A stretch of DNA of 64,000 nucleotides from JAENVU01 sp046598395. GTDB taxonomy: Bacteria; Actinomycetota; Acidimicrobiia; IMCC26256; JAENVU01. The stretch lies in contig JBKJIQ010000022.1 of NCBI GenBank assembly GCA_046598395.1, positions 21,205 to 85,204 of the forward strand. The letters are read 5' to 3'. The position numbers and the translations under genes are program-made. The notes below the pieces were generated by a model that made no database searches, was not told the origin of the DNA, and worked only from the letters and a program-made list of their open reading frames with translations. Every line of letters starts with the position of its first letter. The stretch's first letter is position 1. Shown one piece after another: positions 42,663 to 51,715 of this stretch.

Positions 42663-43577
42663 GTGGCTACTTCCCTCGATCCCGCCATGAATCCCCGGAC
42701 CCAAGATCGGTCAGACGTCTCCGGTCGTCCGGGTCCCATCGAACGGGTCCGCCGAATCTGGGAGTTTCGCGAGCTCCTCGTGAACCTGGTTCGCAAAGAA
42801 CTGAAGATCAAATACAAAAACAGCGCCCTGGGGTTCGTGTGGTCGCTCTTGAACCCGCTGCTGTACTTGATTGTTTTCTACCTCGTCTTCACCTACTTCA
42901 TCCCAGCCTCGATTCCGTCCTTCCCGATTTTCCTGCTCGCGGGACTGCTGCCCTACAACTTGTTCTCGGCTGGCCTCGGTGGCGGCACCGGTTCGATCGT
43001 TGGCAACGCGGGTCTGGTGGGAAAGGTGTGGTTCCCTCGTGAGATCCTGCCGCTTGCCGCCATCGGTGCCGCGCTCGTGCATTTCGCGCTGCAGTTCCTC
43101 GTCTTGGCCGCCGCCTTGGTTGCCTTCTGGTATCAACCATCGTGGTCCTACCTGCCGTTGGTCATCCCGGCGTTGCTGACCCTGATCGTGTTGCTGGCGG
43201 CGCTGTCCATCACGCTCGCGGCAGTCAACGTCTACGCGCGCGACACCCAGCACCTGCTTGAGCTCGTGCTGCTTGCGTGGTTTTGGATGACACCGATTGT
43301 GTATCCGTACGCGCAGGTGCGAGCCAAGATCGGCGACTGGGCTCTCCTCAACCCGCTGACGTCCATCGTGATCACGATGCAACGTGCGATTTGGGGAAAC
43401 CACGTGCTTGCTATCCAGTCCAAGGGGGAAGCGCAGCAGCTTCCTGCCGTTCCCGACATGTCGCAATGGTGGTACCTGCGGAACCTTGGGATCTTGCTCG
43501 CGGTTTCGGTCGGGTTGCTGTTCTTGGCGTTCTGGATTTTTGGTCGGCTCGAAGACAACTTGTCGGAGAACATCTAG
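42663..43577 (+). CDS. wzm: polysaccharide ABC transporter permease (Wzm/TagG type)
   Basis: A 304-residue ABC-2 permease. An amphipathic N-terminus (WEFRELLVNLVRKELKIKYKNSALGFVWSLLNPLLYL) leads into six membrane segments, with GLVGKVWFPREILPLA in the middle and YARDTQHLLELVLLAWFWMTPIVYP near the end, both family signatures. With the Wzt-like ATPase it would export a lipid-linked polysaccharide. The stop TAG shares its G with the GTG of the ATPase gene. The ATG at 42687 is an alternative start. Confidence 0.92.
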   Translation: MATSLDPAMNPRTQDRSDVSGRPGPIERVRRIWEFRELLVNLVRKELKIKYKNSALGFVWSLLNPLLYLIVFYLVFTYFIPASIPSFPIFLLAGLLPYNLFSAGLGGGTGSIVGNAGLVGKVWFPREILPLAAIGAALVHFALQFLVLAAALVAFWYQPSWSYLPLVIPALLTLIVLLAALSITLAAVNVYARDTQHLLELVLLAWFWMTPIVYPYAQVRAKIGDWALLNPLTSIVITMQRAIWGNHVLAIQSKGEAQQLPAVPDMSQWWYLRNLGILLAVSVGLLFLAFWIFGRLEDNLSENI

Positions 43578-44788
43578 TGGGTGCCGCGATCGAGATCAAC
43601 CACGTTTCGAAACACTTCAGGTTGAATCATCAACGCGCGGACTCGCTCAAAGAGCGCGTCGTCAACTTTGGGAAGTCGACCCACGAAGAGTTCTGGGCGC
43701 TGCGCGATGTGACGATTCATGTGGAGCAGGGCGAGACCGTCGGCCTGCTGGGGCACAACGGTTCTGGAAAGTCGACGCTGCTCAAATGCGTTGCCGGGAT
43801 CATGCGTCCGACGACGGGCACGATTCGTAAGCACGGTCGGACTGCGGCGTTGCTGGAACTCGGTTCGGGATTTCACGGTGACCTCACGGGCCGGGAGAAC
43901 ATCTACCTCAACGGCTCGATCCTTGGTTTGACGCGCCCTGAGATCAATCGCATCTTTGACGAGATCGTGGCGTTCTCGGAGATCGAGGACTTCATCGACA
44001 ACCAGGTAAAGCACTACTCCTCCGGTATGGCGGCGCGGCTCGGCTTCGCGGTGGCAGTCAACGTCGAGCCGGAAATACTCCTGGTCGACGAGGTGCTGGC
44101 GGTCGGTGACGAAGCCTTCCAACGGAAGTGCCTGCGCAAGATCAAACAGTTTCAGAAGGAGGGGCGCACCATTCTGCTCGTGACCCACGCGGTCGACCTC
44201 GTGCGCCAGATCTGTGACCGTGCGGCGGTGCTGGATCACGGCAACTTGGTCGCGGTCGGTCCTCCGGGCGAGGCGGCGTTGGCCTTCCGCGAACACCTGC
44301 GGAACAAGGGTGCCGAGGTTCCGAAGGATCTTGATGATCCCACGCTCTTGCGCAATCTGAAGATCGAGATTCGCGATGCCACGGTGGTCTATCCGGACGC
44401 GAATCGGTCGTACGTGTTGCCGAGCGAACCGCTCGAGATTCGGGTCGACTTCCATGCGCCGGAACGAGTCGATGACGTCGTGTTCTCGATTGCGTTGTTC
44501 GACCAAGAGGGGAATCTCTTGCTCGGCACGAACTCGGATCTCACGGGTGATGACCCCGGAACGGTTGCGGGTGACGGCACGTGTGTCTTTTCCTTCGAAC
44601 GGTTCCCGTTGCTCGATGGCGTGTACCTCCTCAGCGTCGGGATCCACTCGCACGACGGCGGTGTCATCTACGACCAACGTGCCGAGAAGGACACCGTTGA
44701 AGTCTCGAGTCCGGGTCAAGAGGTGGGGCTGGTGCATTTCCCGGTCCGGGCGCGCGTCGAGCCGCGCGCCACGCTGATCTCCGGCTGA
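43577..44788 (+). CDS. wzt: polysaccharide ABC transporter ATPase with carbohydrate-binding domain (Wzt type)
   Basis: A 403-residue protein. The ABC domain (1-240) has Walker A GHNGSGKST (59-67), signature YSSGM (147-151), Walker B ILLVDE (167-172) and the switch His in LVTHAVD. Residues about 265-403 form a beta-rich Wzt_C-type domain (LPSEPLEIRVDFHAPERVDDVVFSIALFD), which in other systems recognises the modified chain end before export. This agrees with a WbdD-like methyltransferase in the same cluster. The GTG start overlaps the wzm stop. Confidence 0.93.
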   Translation: MGAAIEINHVSKHFRLNHQRADSLKERVVNFGKSTHEEFWALRDVTIHVEQGETVGLLGHNGSGKSTLLKCVAGIMRPTTGTIRKHGRTAALLELGSGFHGDLTGRENIYLNGSILGLTRPEINRIFDEIVAFSEIEDFIDNQVKHYSSGMAARLGFAVAVNVEPEILLVDEVLAVGDEAFQRKCLRKIKQFQKEGRTILLVTHAVDLVRQICDRAAVLDHGNLVAVGPPGEAALAFREHLRNKGAEVPKDLDDPTLLRNLKIEIRDATVVYPDANRSYVLPSEPLEIRVDFHAPERVDDVVFSIALFDQEGNLLLGTNSDLTGDDPGTVAGDGTCVFSFERFPLLDGVYLLSVGIHSHDGGVIYDQRAEKDTVEVSSPGQEVGLVHFPVRARVEPRATLISG

Positions 44789-44800
44789 CGCGGTCCGGCG

Positions 44801-46336
44801 ATGGCCACTGACGACCCCGGTCCTGGCGCACGGCGCCGCTCCGAATCCCTCCTCTCCGGTGCGGGAGTGCTGGTTGTGGGGCGTTACACGGTTGCAGCGT
44901 TGGCCTGGGTCAGCACCATCATCATCGTCAATCGGCTGACGAAAGCGGAGTTCGGCGAGTTCACCTTTATTTTCACCTTGTTGGGGATCGTGGGCTTCAT
45001 CGCCGATCTGCGGTTGTCCCGCATCGTGCTTTCCCAGGTGTTGGCGGCCGACGAAACGGAGGCGGCGCGGGTCGTTGGTTCGTACACGGGCCTGCGGCTG
45101 GTCATCGGGGTCGTCTCTTACGGAGTCGCGATGGCGTGTGTTGCGATCGGCTCAGCAGCCGGCGAGTTTTCGGACCAGATCGTTATCGGAACCGCGCTCG
45201 GCGGTCTGAACCTCATCATCTTGTCGGTGGCCTTCGGGTTGATTCTGCTCTTCGAAGCGCGCCTCTGGCTGCGCGACGTTGCTGTCGCCAACGTGCTCGG
45301 TCAGGTGGGCAGCTTCGCCCTCACCGTCTCGGTCTCACTCGCGGGTATCGGAACCGTCCTCTGGTTCGTCGGCGCCAACCTGGTGAACGGCATTCTGGTG
45401 TTGGTTTTCATCGTGTTCGCATTGCGTCGGGGCGCGCGGATTCAGATCAGCTTCGAGAGAAGTGAATGGTGGGCGTGGATGCGCGAGGCGGCCCCACTCG
45501 CGCTCGGTGCGGCGCTGGACACCATTTACTTTCGGATTGACATCGTGATGCTGCTCATCTTGAAGTCAGAGGTCGCGGTCGGTATCTACAGTGTCGGTTA
45601 CAAGTTCTCCGACCTCATGGGCGCGGTCCCCATCGCGGTGGTGACCCCGGCGTTGACACTGATGGTCGGTGCGTGGCCATCGGACGCGGCCGCGTTCCGC
45701 CGCACCTTTCGTCACGCGCTCGTCATGCTCATGGTGGCCGCGGTCGGCGCGTGTTCCTTGTTCTTGGTCTTTGCCGGCCCGCTGGTGACCACGTTGTATC
45801 CGGGCTATCGCGCCTCGGTGGAGTCGGCTCGGCTTCTCGTGGTGGGCCAGGGCCTGCACTTCTTTACCCTGCTCGCCTTTACGACACTGGTCGCGGTGCA
45901 CCGAAACCGGCTGTATCCGATTGCGATGTTGGTGGGAGTCGTGATCAACATCGGCCTCAACCTGGTGCTGATTCCGGAGTTCTCCTACCTTGGTTCTGGT
46001 TGGGCCACTGTCATCACTGAGTGCATCGTCTTGATGGTCCTCGGCATCGGGGTGATGCGCATCCCGGGCCTGCGACCGCTGCCGTGGCGCGCGATGGTCA
46101 AAGTCATCGTCGCGGGTCTCGTGGCGGGCGGCGCGGGGTGGGCGCTCCTCGGCCGGGTGTGGTGGCCGGTCGGACTCGTGACGGTAGCGGTGCTCTACCT
46201 CGCGCTGGTCCATTTTCTTGCGCCGAATGGTCCTGGTGGCCTGCGCGCGTTCGCAGGCGAGCCCCACGATGATCTGCTTGCGGCGGTGGAAGAAGGAATC
46301 GACCGTCCCGACATCGGCACCGGCTTCTCGAGTTAG
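44801..46336 (+). CDS. Wzx-like polysaccharide flippase
   Basis: A 511-residue integral membrane protein with about 14 hydrophobic segments, of the MATE/polysaccharide synthase superfamily: SGAGVLVVGRYTVAALAWVSTIIIVNRLTKAEFGEF at the start and ESARLLVVGQGLHFFTLLAFTTLVAVHRNR in the second half. It would flip lipid-linked sugars across the membrane. Having both this and an ABC exporter suggests two polymers in one cluster. It starts 12 bases after wzt and ends tail-to-tail with a 4-base overlap on the BY-kinase gene. Confidence 0.9.
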   Translation: MATDDPGPGARRRSESLLSGAGVLVVGRYTVAALAWVSTIIIVNRLTKAEFGEFTFIFTLLGIVGFIADLRLSRIVLSQVLAADETEAARVVGSYTGLRLVIGVVSYGVAMACVAIGSAAGEFSDQIVIGTALGGLNLIILSVAFGLILLFEARLWLRDVAVANVLGQVGSFALTVSVSLAGIGTVLWFVGANLVNGILVLVFIVFALRRGARIQISFERSEWWAWMREAAPLALGAALDTIYFRIDIVMLLILKSEVAVGIYSVGYKFSDLMGAVPIAVVTPALTLMVGAWPSDAAAFRRTFRHALVMLMVAAVGACSLFLVFAGPLVTTLYPGYRASVESARLLVVGQGLHFFTLLAFTTLVAVHRNRLYPIAMLVGVVINIGLNLVLIPEFSYLGSGWATVITECIVLMVLGIGVMRIPGLRPLPWRAMVKVIVAGLVAGGAGWALLGRVWWPVGLVTVAVLYLALVHFLAPNGPGGLRAFAGEPHDDLLAAVEEGIDRPDIGTGFSS

Positions 46337-47760
46337 CCCTCGTAGTAGGAGGCGGTCTTCTGGACCGATGCGCGGTTGATGACCACGCCAATGAGATTTG
46401 CACCCGCGCGCTCCAGCGCCTCGAGCGACTGACGGACCGCGCGTCGCCGGCTGGTCTTGGCATCAAGGATGAAGATGGTTGCGTCGCACTGCGATGCGAC
46501 GGCCATTGCGTCGGCGAAAAGGTTCGCAGGGGGAGTGTCCACGATCACGAGCCGGACCGCGCGCAGTGCGTCGAGCACATGGCGGAAGGAACGTGCTCCG
46601 AGCACGGCGGAAGGGTCCTGGACCGCCGCTCCGCTCGGCAGTACCCGAAGGTATGCGTTGTCCGGGACCTTGGTGAGCGCGGCGGTGAGATCGCCACCTT
46701 GGAGCACCGAGGAGAGTCCCGGGGCTCGCGGGATACCCAATCGCTCGTGCACTGCCGGCTTCCGGAGGTCGGCGTCGACCAGGACGACCTTCTCTTCGAG
46801 GGTTGCAGCCGACTCCGCCAGGTGCGTCGCGGTGAAGGTCTTGCCCGCAGATTGATTTGCGCTCACGATGGCCACGGTCCGCGGCTTGCCCGCACCCTCC
46901 AACACCATGAGGTTGGTGCGCAGCACGCGGAAGGCTTCGGTGACTTCGATGCCTTCGCCGCGCGGGATCTTCGCGAGTACCGGCAGCCCGGTGAGCGCCG
47001 CAACGTCGGAGCTGTCCTCCGCTCCCGAGAATCGGTCACCGACGTAGTGCGCCAACACCGTGAGTTCGCTCACCGCAACGAGCGCAATCAGGAAGGCGAG
47101 TAGTGCGTCCCGAGCCGGTTTCGGCGCCACGGGCTGGTCGCTACTGATCGGCAGGCTGAACGGATTGACGGAGTCGATCGGAATCCGCAACGCGTCGGCC
47201 TCGACGGGGTCGAGCGCGGCGAGTTGGAGCTGGATACTGACGGCATCGGAAGAGTTGGGTGGGAGCGCGGCGAGCTGCTGCTGGAGTCGTTTTCGGTCAC
47301 GGCGAATGGGGTCGAGGATGTCGGCGCGTTTACTTTCGCCGAGCACCTTGACCGCCTGGACGAGCTGGTCGCTGGTTGCCTTCGTTACCGTTTCTGCCTC
47401 GCGGCGGCTCGGTCCAGTTCCGGTAATGGTCAGGAATCCGAGGTCACCGTCAGGTGCGGCGGAGACACGCGTGGCGAGTTCGCTGAGTGAGATGCTGAGC
47501 TTCGAGTCTCGCAAGGCCGGGACGAGCACGATGCGGAGGCCGACGTACTTGGCGTAGGTCTGGGCGAGGAAGCTCGCCGCGTCCTTCTCAGACTCGCCTG
47601 GAGCGACGGTGGCAGCTCGGACGGTCAGGGTCTCTTGGGCTTGAAAGGTGTCGGACTGGAGCCCGGAACCGATGAAGACCGCGACGGCCAATGCCGCCGA
47701 GATGATAAGGATCCGCAACCAGTTCTGGGCGATGACACGGAAGTGCGCGGCGAGATCCAT
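46333..47760 (-). CDS. Wzz-domain/BY-kinase fusion (polysaccharide chain-length regulator)
   Basis: A 475-residue protein. Two membrane helices (ILIISAALAVAVFIGSGL at 17-34 and LLAFLIALVAVSELTVLAHY at 220-239) flank an extracytoplasmic Wzz-like domain. The cytoplasmic kinase has Walker A SANQSAGKT (300-308), Walker A' VVLVDADLRKP and Walker B LVIVDTPP. The first Gly of the usual GxGK(S/T) is Ser here. The tail ends TASYYEG, with only two tyrosines in place of a long Tyr cluster. These proteins set polymer length through autophosphorylation cycles. Confidence 0.88.
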   Translation of the reverse strand: MDLAAHFRVIAQNWLRILIISAALAVAVFIGSGLQSDTFQAQETLTVRAATVAPGESEKDAASFLAQTYAKYVGLRIVLVPALRDSKLSISLSELATRVSAAPDGDLGFLTITGTGPSRREAETVTKATSDQLVQAVKVLGESKRADILDPIRRDRKRLQQQLAALPPNSSDAVSIQLQLAALDPVEADALRIPIDSVNPFSLPISSDQPVAPKPARDALLAFLIALVAVSELTVLAHYVGDRFSGAEDSSDVAALTGLPVLAKIPRGEGIEVTEAFRVLRTNLMVLEGAGKPRTVAIVSANQSAGKTFTATHLAESAATLEEKVVLVDADLRKPAVHERLGIPRAPGLSSVLQGGDLTAALTKVPDNAYLRVLPSGAAVQDPSAVLGARSFRHVLDALRAVRLVIVDTPPANLFADAMAVASQCDATIFILDAKTSRRRAVRQSLEALERAGANLIGVVINRASVQKTASYYEG

Positions 47761-47808
47761 GAGGCGCTCATGATAGGGGCGCGGGCTCCTCGGATTGGTG
47801 ACGCTCGG

Positions 47809-49224
47809 TCAGAGACGCGCGTCGAGCGCTCGAGCCGCCTCACCCGCGACGGGCGGCCCAGCTTTGTGGTCGGGGGCGATGGTCGCAATGGCGCCCAACA
47901 TCAGCCAGAACAGTTGGTCCATGGGCGCAAGCTCGAGGTAGGTCGCGACCAGTGATGCGGTCATGACCGCCAAGATTTGGGCGGTAACACCATTCACGAA
48001 ATCGCAGTCGATTCCTCGGCATCGTCGTTCGACAGCCCGCGCGAACAGGAAGATCGAGATCAACATCACCACGAAGAGCCACAGGCCGATGATGCCGAGT
48101 TCGAACATGATCTTCAGCCACGAATTGTCGGGGACGTACGTGGCGTTGGGGTCCTGAAAGTTCAGCTTCGCGGCCTTTTCGGCCGCCGCACCCGTAGTCC
48201 CGATTCCAGTGCCGAACGGGTTGTCCGCGAATCGGTCGAATCGATCGCTCCACGAGAGCGTCCGGTCCTGAAGGCTCTCCGAACTGAAAACGGCCTTACT
48301 CACGTTGGCGCCGGTGGGAATGAAGAGCGCGGCGAGCAACACGATCGGGATTCCGTAGAACAACATCTTGTAGCGATGGAAGGTGAGGTAGAGCAGGCCA
48401 ATGGCGAGGCCGAGCATCGCACCCCGGACGAAGGAGAACAGGAGTCCCGCGGCGAGCAGCGGTAGTGAGATGAAGAAGATCTTGCTGCGGAGTCGACGCG
48501 GCTCCGCGATCGACATCGGCAGCGCTATGAGGATCACGAGCATCAGGTAGAAGCCGAAGGGGAATGGCAGGTTGAAGGTCGAGAACGATCGGACGGTGAG
48601 CCCCGTCGTGAAGCGAATGTTGTCGCCGTAGGCGTAGCCGAGTGAGTGCAAATACTCGTGGCCAACCACTTGCTGCCACAACCCGACGATCGACGTGACG
48701 ATCCCCAGTGTGACGAAGACCGTCACGAGGTTGTCTCGCTCCCGTCGGCTGAGTGGACACCGCCAGACGGTGAGGGCAATCAGGGCGCTGAAGAACGACA
48801 GGCGCAATCCGACGAGCGCCGTGTTGCGGTCGACGAGCACGGTGGATGCCAGGCCGAGCATCATCAAGGCGCCGAACGCGATGGTCCATTTTGGGAGTTG
48901 GCGCCGGACCTGGGCGCGCGCTTCTGGTGGGCAGACGAACGTGAGGACCAAGAGGCCGAGGATGACCGCCTGCTTCCACGGGTTGGTCCACGACGGTCCG
49001 AGCGCGCGGAGCATGCCGTCGAATGGGAGCAGGGCCGAAAAGATCACCACCCCTAGCTGGGGGCGTCGTGCCACCGCGATAGCGGTGGGGATGAAGATGG
49101 CCAGCCCCAGCACCCAGGCCCCCCAACCCAGGAGCAGGCTCATGGCCACGAGCAGTACTCCTGCGCCGAACGTCCAGGGCGCGCGAATGGGATTCCGGCG
49201 TAACTCGTTGAGAACGGCGGCCAT
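47809..49224 (-). CDS. O-antigen ligase/polymerase family membrane protein
   Basis: A 471-residue membrane protein with about 12 hydrophobic segments and the Wzy/WaaL-type central loop: SWSDRFDRFADNPFGTGIGTTGAAAEKAAKLNFQ...PDNSWLKIMFELGIIGLWLFV. Proteins with this fold polymerise repeat units or ligate polymer to an acceptor; sequence alone does not separate the two. Together with the flippase and Wzz/BY-kinase it would complete a Wzx/Wzy-type pathway. It is on the same strand as the kinase, 48 bases before it. Confidence 0.85.
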   Translation of the reverse strand: MAAVLNELRRNPIRAPWTFGAGVLLVAMSLLLGWGAWVLGLAIFIPTAIAVARRPQLGVVIFSALLPFDGMLRALGPSWTNPWKQAVILGLLVLTFVCPPEARAQVRRQLPKWTIAFGALMMLGLASTVLVDRNTALVGLRLSFFSALIALTVWRCPLSRRERDNLVTVFVTLGIVTSIVGLWQQVVGHEYLHSLGYAYGDNIRFTTGLTVRSFSTFNLPFPFGFYLMLVILIALPMSIAEPRRLRSKIFFISLPLLAAGLLFSFVRGAMLGLAIGLLYLTFHRYKMLFYGIPIVLLAALFIPTGANVSKAVFSSESLQDRTLSWSDRFDRFADNPFGTGIGTTGAAAEKAAKLNFQDPNATYVPDNSWLKIMFELGIIGLWLFVVMLISIFLFARAVERRCRGIDCDFVNGVTAQILAVMTASLVATYLELAPMDQLFWLMLGAIATIAPDHKAGPPVAGEAARALDARL

Positions 49225-49247
49225 GGAAGACCGAGACTACCGGCGCT

Positions 49248-50363
49248 TCACCCCGGCAGCGTGCCCCGCGCCAGCGCGCGTGCGACCTCGACCAAGCGGT
49301 CGGTGTGTTCGTCCCAAGTGATAGCGCCCACGGGCAGGCGAGGAACAAGGTACGGAGTTCTCTGGACACCTGCTGCGGCGGTGATCGCAGCCCGCCAACC
49401 ACGGTCGTCACCCGGATCGAGATGGGTGACCGACGGATCGCCACGCGAAATCTCGCGCAGTGCCAGGTCGGTACTGGCGACCACCGGCGAATGAAAGGTC
49501 ATGGCCTCAAGCAACGGCAATCCGAAGCCTTCCTCGAAGGTAGGAAACAGCACGACGCGCGCGTGCTCGTAACACCACCGCAGTGCGGCGTCGTCGGCGC
49601 CGCGGATCCACACCACGCGCCCCGCTCGCTCCAGTTCCAACAGATCACGACGCACGGGCGTGTCGGTGCCGTGATCCGGTCCGACGACGACGAGGGTCAG
49701 GTCACCCGGCATGGTCGTTTCCCATAGGCGCATGAGAAGCGCCAGGTTCTTTCGAGGCGAGAGATCGCCTACCACGAGCGCGAAGTCGCGGTCGTCGAGT
49801 GCGGCGGGCCGCTCCGGCCCGGCATCGATCAGGTGCGCGCTCATCCCGTTGGGGATGACGTCACACTTTGCGCTCCACCGTCGATCCAATGCTCCGAGTC
49901 GGGTCTTGGTGGCTGCGCTCACTGCCACGAGGCGGGAAGCCGAGGTCAACGAACTCCGATACTGGGCGGGAAGGAGTAGTCGTTTCATGAGTGTGTTCTC
50001 GTGGGCTCGAGTGATCGTGAGCACATCGTGGACCACGAGAACGGTGGGACGTCGGGTGTGAGGAACGAGGTGTTTGCAGCCGATGACCACCTCGGTTCCC
50101 GCGGCGTCGAACGCGCGCCCGGCTCGGTACCGATCCCAGAGTGCGAGCGAGATTTGATCGGCTCGGGGCGGGATGACGATTTCGTGGAGCGCCGCACCCG
50201 CGAGGGATCGGGCCAGTTCGGCCGAGGCTCGGGGGGCGAGCACAGTGACGCGGACGTCGGAACGCTGGCCGAGTCCAGTGAGCACCTCGCGCACGTAGCG
50301 ACCGATGCCACCTGGGTGCTCGAGGGTGTCGGCCAGGAGACCGACCTGCAGTGGCGGATGCAC
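49248..50363 (-). CDS. GT4-family glycosyltransferase
   Basis: A 371-residue GT-B enzyme: VGLLADTLEHPGGIGRYVREVLTGL at the start; the donor domain has FALVVGDLSPRKNLALLMRLWE and VVLFPTFEEGFGLPLLEAMTFHSPVVAS, with the E(x)7E motif inside EEGFGLPLLEA. It is the mannosyltransferase-like type common in surface polysaccharide clusters. The GTG start lies 52 bases from the divergent glycosyltransferase gene. It precedes the O-antigen ligase-like gene on the same strand, 23 bases apart. Confidence 0.9.
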   Translation of the reverse strand: MHPPLQVGLLADTLEHPGGIGRYVREVLTGLGQRSDVRVTVLAPRASAELARSLAGAALHEIVIPPRADQISLALWDRYRAGRAFDAAGTEVVIGCKHLVPHTRRPTVLVVHDVLTITRAHENTLMKRLLLPAQYRSSLTSASRLVAVSAATKTRLGALDRRWSAKCDVIPNGMSAHLIDAGPERPAALDDRDFALVVGDLSPRKNLALLMRLWETTMPGDLTLVVVGPDHGTDTPVRRDLLELERAGRVVWIRGADDAALRWCYEHARVVLFPTFEEGFGLPLLEAMTFHSPVVASTDLALREISRGDPSVTHLDPGDDRGWRAAITAAAGVQRTPYLVPRLPVGAITWDEHTDRLVEVARALARGTLPG

Positions 50364-50415
50364 GGGGATTGGTGGTCTCCGGTGGGGATCGGGGCCGTTA
50401 GCCTACGGCCTCCTG

Positions 50416-51663
50416 ATGCGTGTCTTGATGGTCTCGAGTCTTTGGCCACCCGAGGTTTTGGGTGGCGCCGAGCAATATGGCGCAGCGCTGACCCAGCGGC
50501 TGCGGGCCGCGGGCCATGTGGTCGGGGTCGTAACGCTGGGCGTCGGCGGCGACGATGTGGTCGGGCAAATTCCTTCGTGGCCGTACCCGATCCGCGAGTA
50601 CGAGCAGCAGCCTGCGATGCGCCGCGCCTTGTTCCACGCCTCGGATATCGGTCGCCCCGATACGCGTCGAGTCATGGAACGCGCGCTGGAGCAGTTCCGT
50701 CCCGATGTGGTGCACAGCCACGTGGTGCAGGGCATGAGCGCGGCCGCGCTCACCGCGCCGGGCCGCCATCGGATCGGACACGTTCACACGCTGCACGATT
50801 ATTGGTTGCTGTGTCAGCGCAACTCGATGGTCCGGCGCGACGGAACCGCGTGTGCGACGCTCTGTATGTCGTGTCGGGCGATGAGCGGCATCCGCAACCG
50901 TCAGATCAGCCGGGACGCACCGGATGTGGTGATCGCGGTGTCCGAAGCGGTGGCGCGCCCTCACCTGGCTCACGTGGCGTGGATGCGGGGTCGGACCCGT
51001 GTGGTGTACAACCCGGTCGAGGATCTCCATCCGGGATCGGCGCATCGAACACCGGGAGCCCCCATCACCTTTGGGTACTTTGGACGGCTGGGACGTGACA
51101 AGGGGATTCTGACGCTGCTCGCCGCGTTCGAGTTGGCGGCGTTCGAGTTGGCCGCGCCCGGTTTGGCCGCGTCGGCAAGGTCCTTGACCGGGGGCGGTTC
51201 GCGGGATGAGCCCGGGCTTGGAGGCGCGCGGCTCTTGATCGCTGGTCGTGGGGCCGAGGAAACCGCGGTCAGGGCCGCGGCCGCCGCGGACAAACGCGTG
51301 GAGTACCGCGGCTGGGTGAGCACCGCGGCGAAAGACGCGCTGTTCGCCGAACTCGATGCGTTGGTGGTGCCATCACAGTGGCAGGACCCTGCGCCACTCG
51401 TGGTCAACGAGGCGCGGGCTCGCGGTCTCACCGTGATCGGTACGACGGCGGGCGGTATCCCCGAACTCATCGCCCCCGCCAGCGAACCGCTGTTGGTTCC
51501 TCCGGGGGATCGACACGCCCTGGCGGCAGCGCTGGCACGGTTCGCATCGAATCCCGATGGTTTCCAGTCTGCGCCAGAGGCAGTTCCCACCGACTGGAGC
51601 ACCCATCTCACGGCGATCGAGACGGCGTATGCCGACGCGATCGCCAGCGCGACAACTGCGTAA
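50416..51663 (+). CDS. GT4-family glycosyltransferase with small internal duplication
   Basis: A 415-residue GT-B enzyme. MRVLMVSSLWPPEVLGGAEQYGAALTQRLRAAGHVVGVVT begins the acceptor domain; HTLHDYWLLCQRNSM followed by CATLCMSC is a typical cysteine cluster. The donor domain has ITFGYFGRLGRDKGILTLLAAF and ALVVPSQWQDPAPLVVNEARARGLTVIG. Between them, AAFELAAFELAAPGLAA is a small duplicated segment of 15 to 18 bases that lengthens a loop. It is divergent from the preceding glycosyltransferase. Confidence 0.88.
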   Translation: MRVLMVSSLWPPEVLGGAEQYGAALTQRLRAAGHVVGVVTLGVGGDDVVGQIPSWPYPIREYEQQPAMRRALFHASDIGRPDTRRVMERALEQFRPDVVHSHVVQGMSAAALTAPGRHRIGHVHTLHDYWLLCQRNSMVRRDGTACATLCMSCRAMSGIRNRQISRDAPDVVIAVSEAVARPHLAHVAWMRGRTRVVYNPVEDLHPGSAHRTPGAPITFGYFGRLGRDKGILTLLAAFELAAFELAAPGLAASARSLTGGGSRDEPGLGGARLLIAGRGAEETAVRAAAAADKRVEYRGWVSTAAKDALFAELDALVVPSQWQDPAPLVVNEARARGLTVIGTTAGGIPELIAPASEPLLVPPGDRHALAAALARFASNPDGFQSAPEAVPTDWSTHLTAIETAYADAIASATTA

Positions 51664-51715
51664 GCGAGGCCAGGGCGCGGACGGCGCTGACTTCGGCTGC
51701 GACTACCCTTGACTG

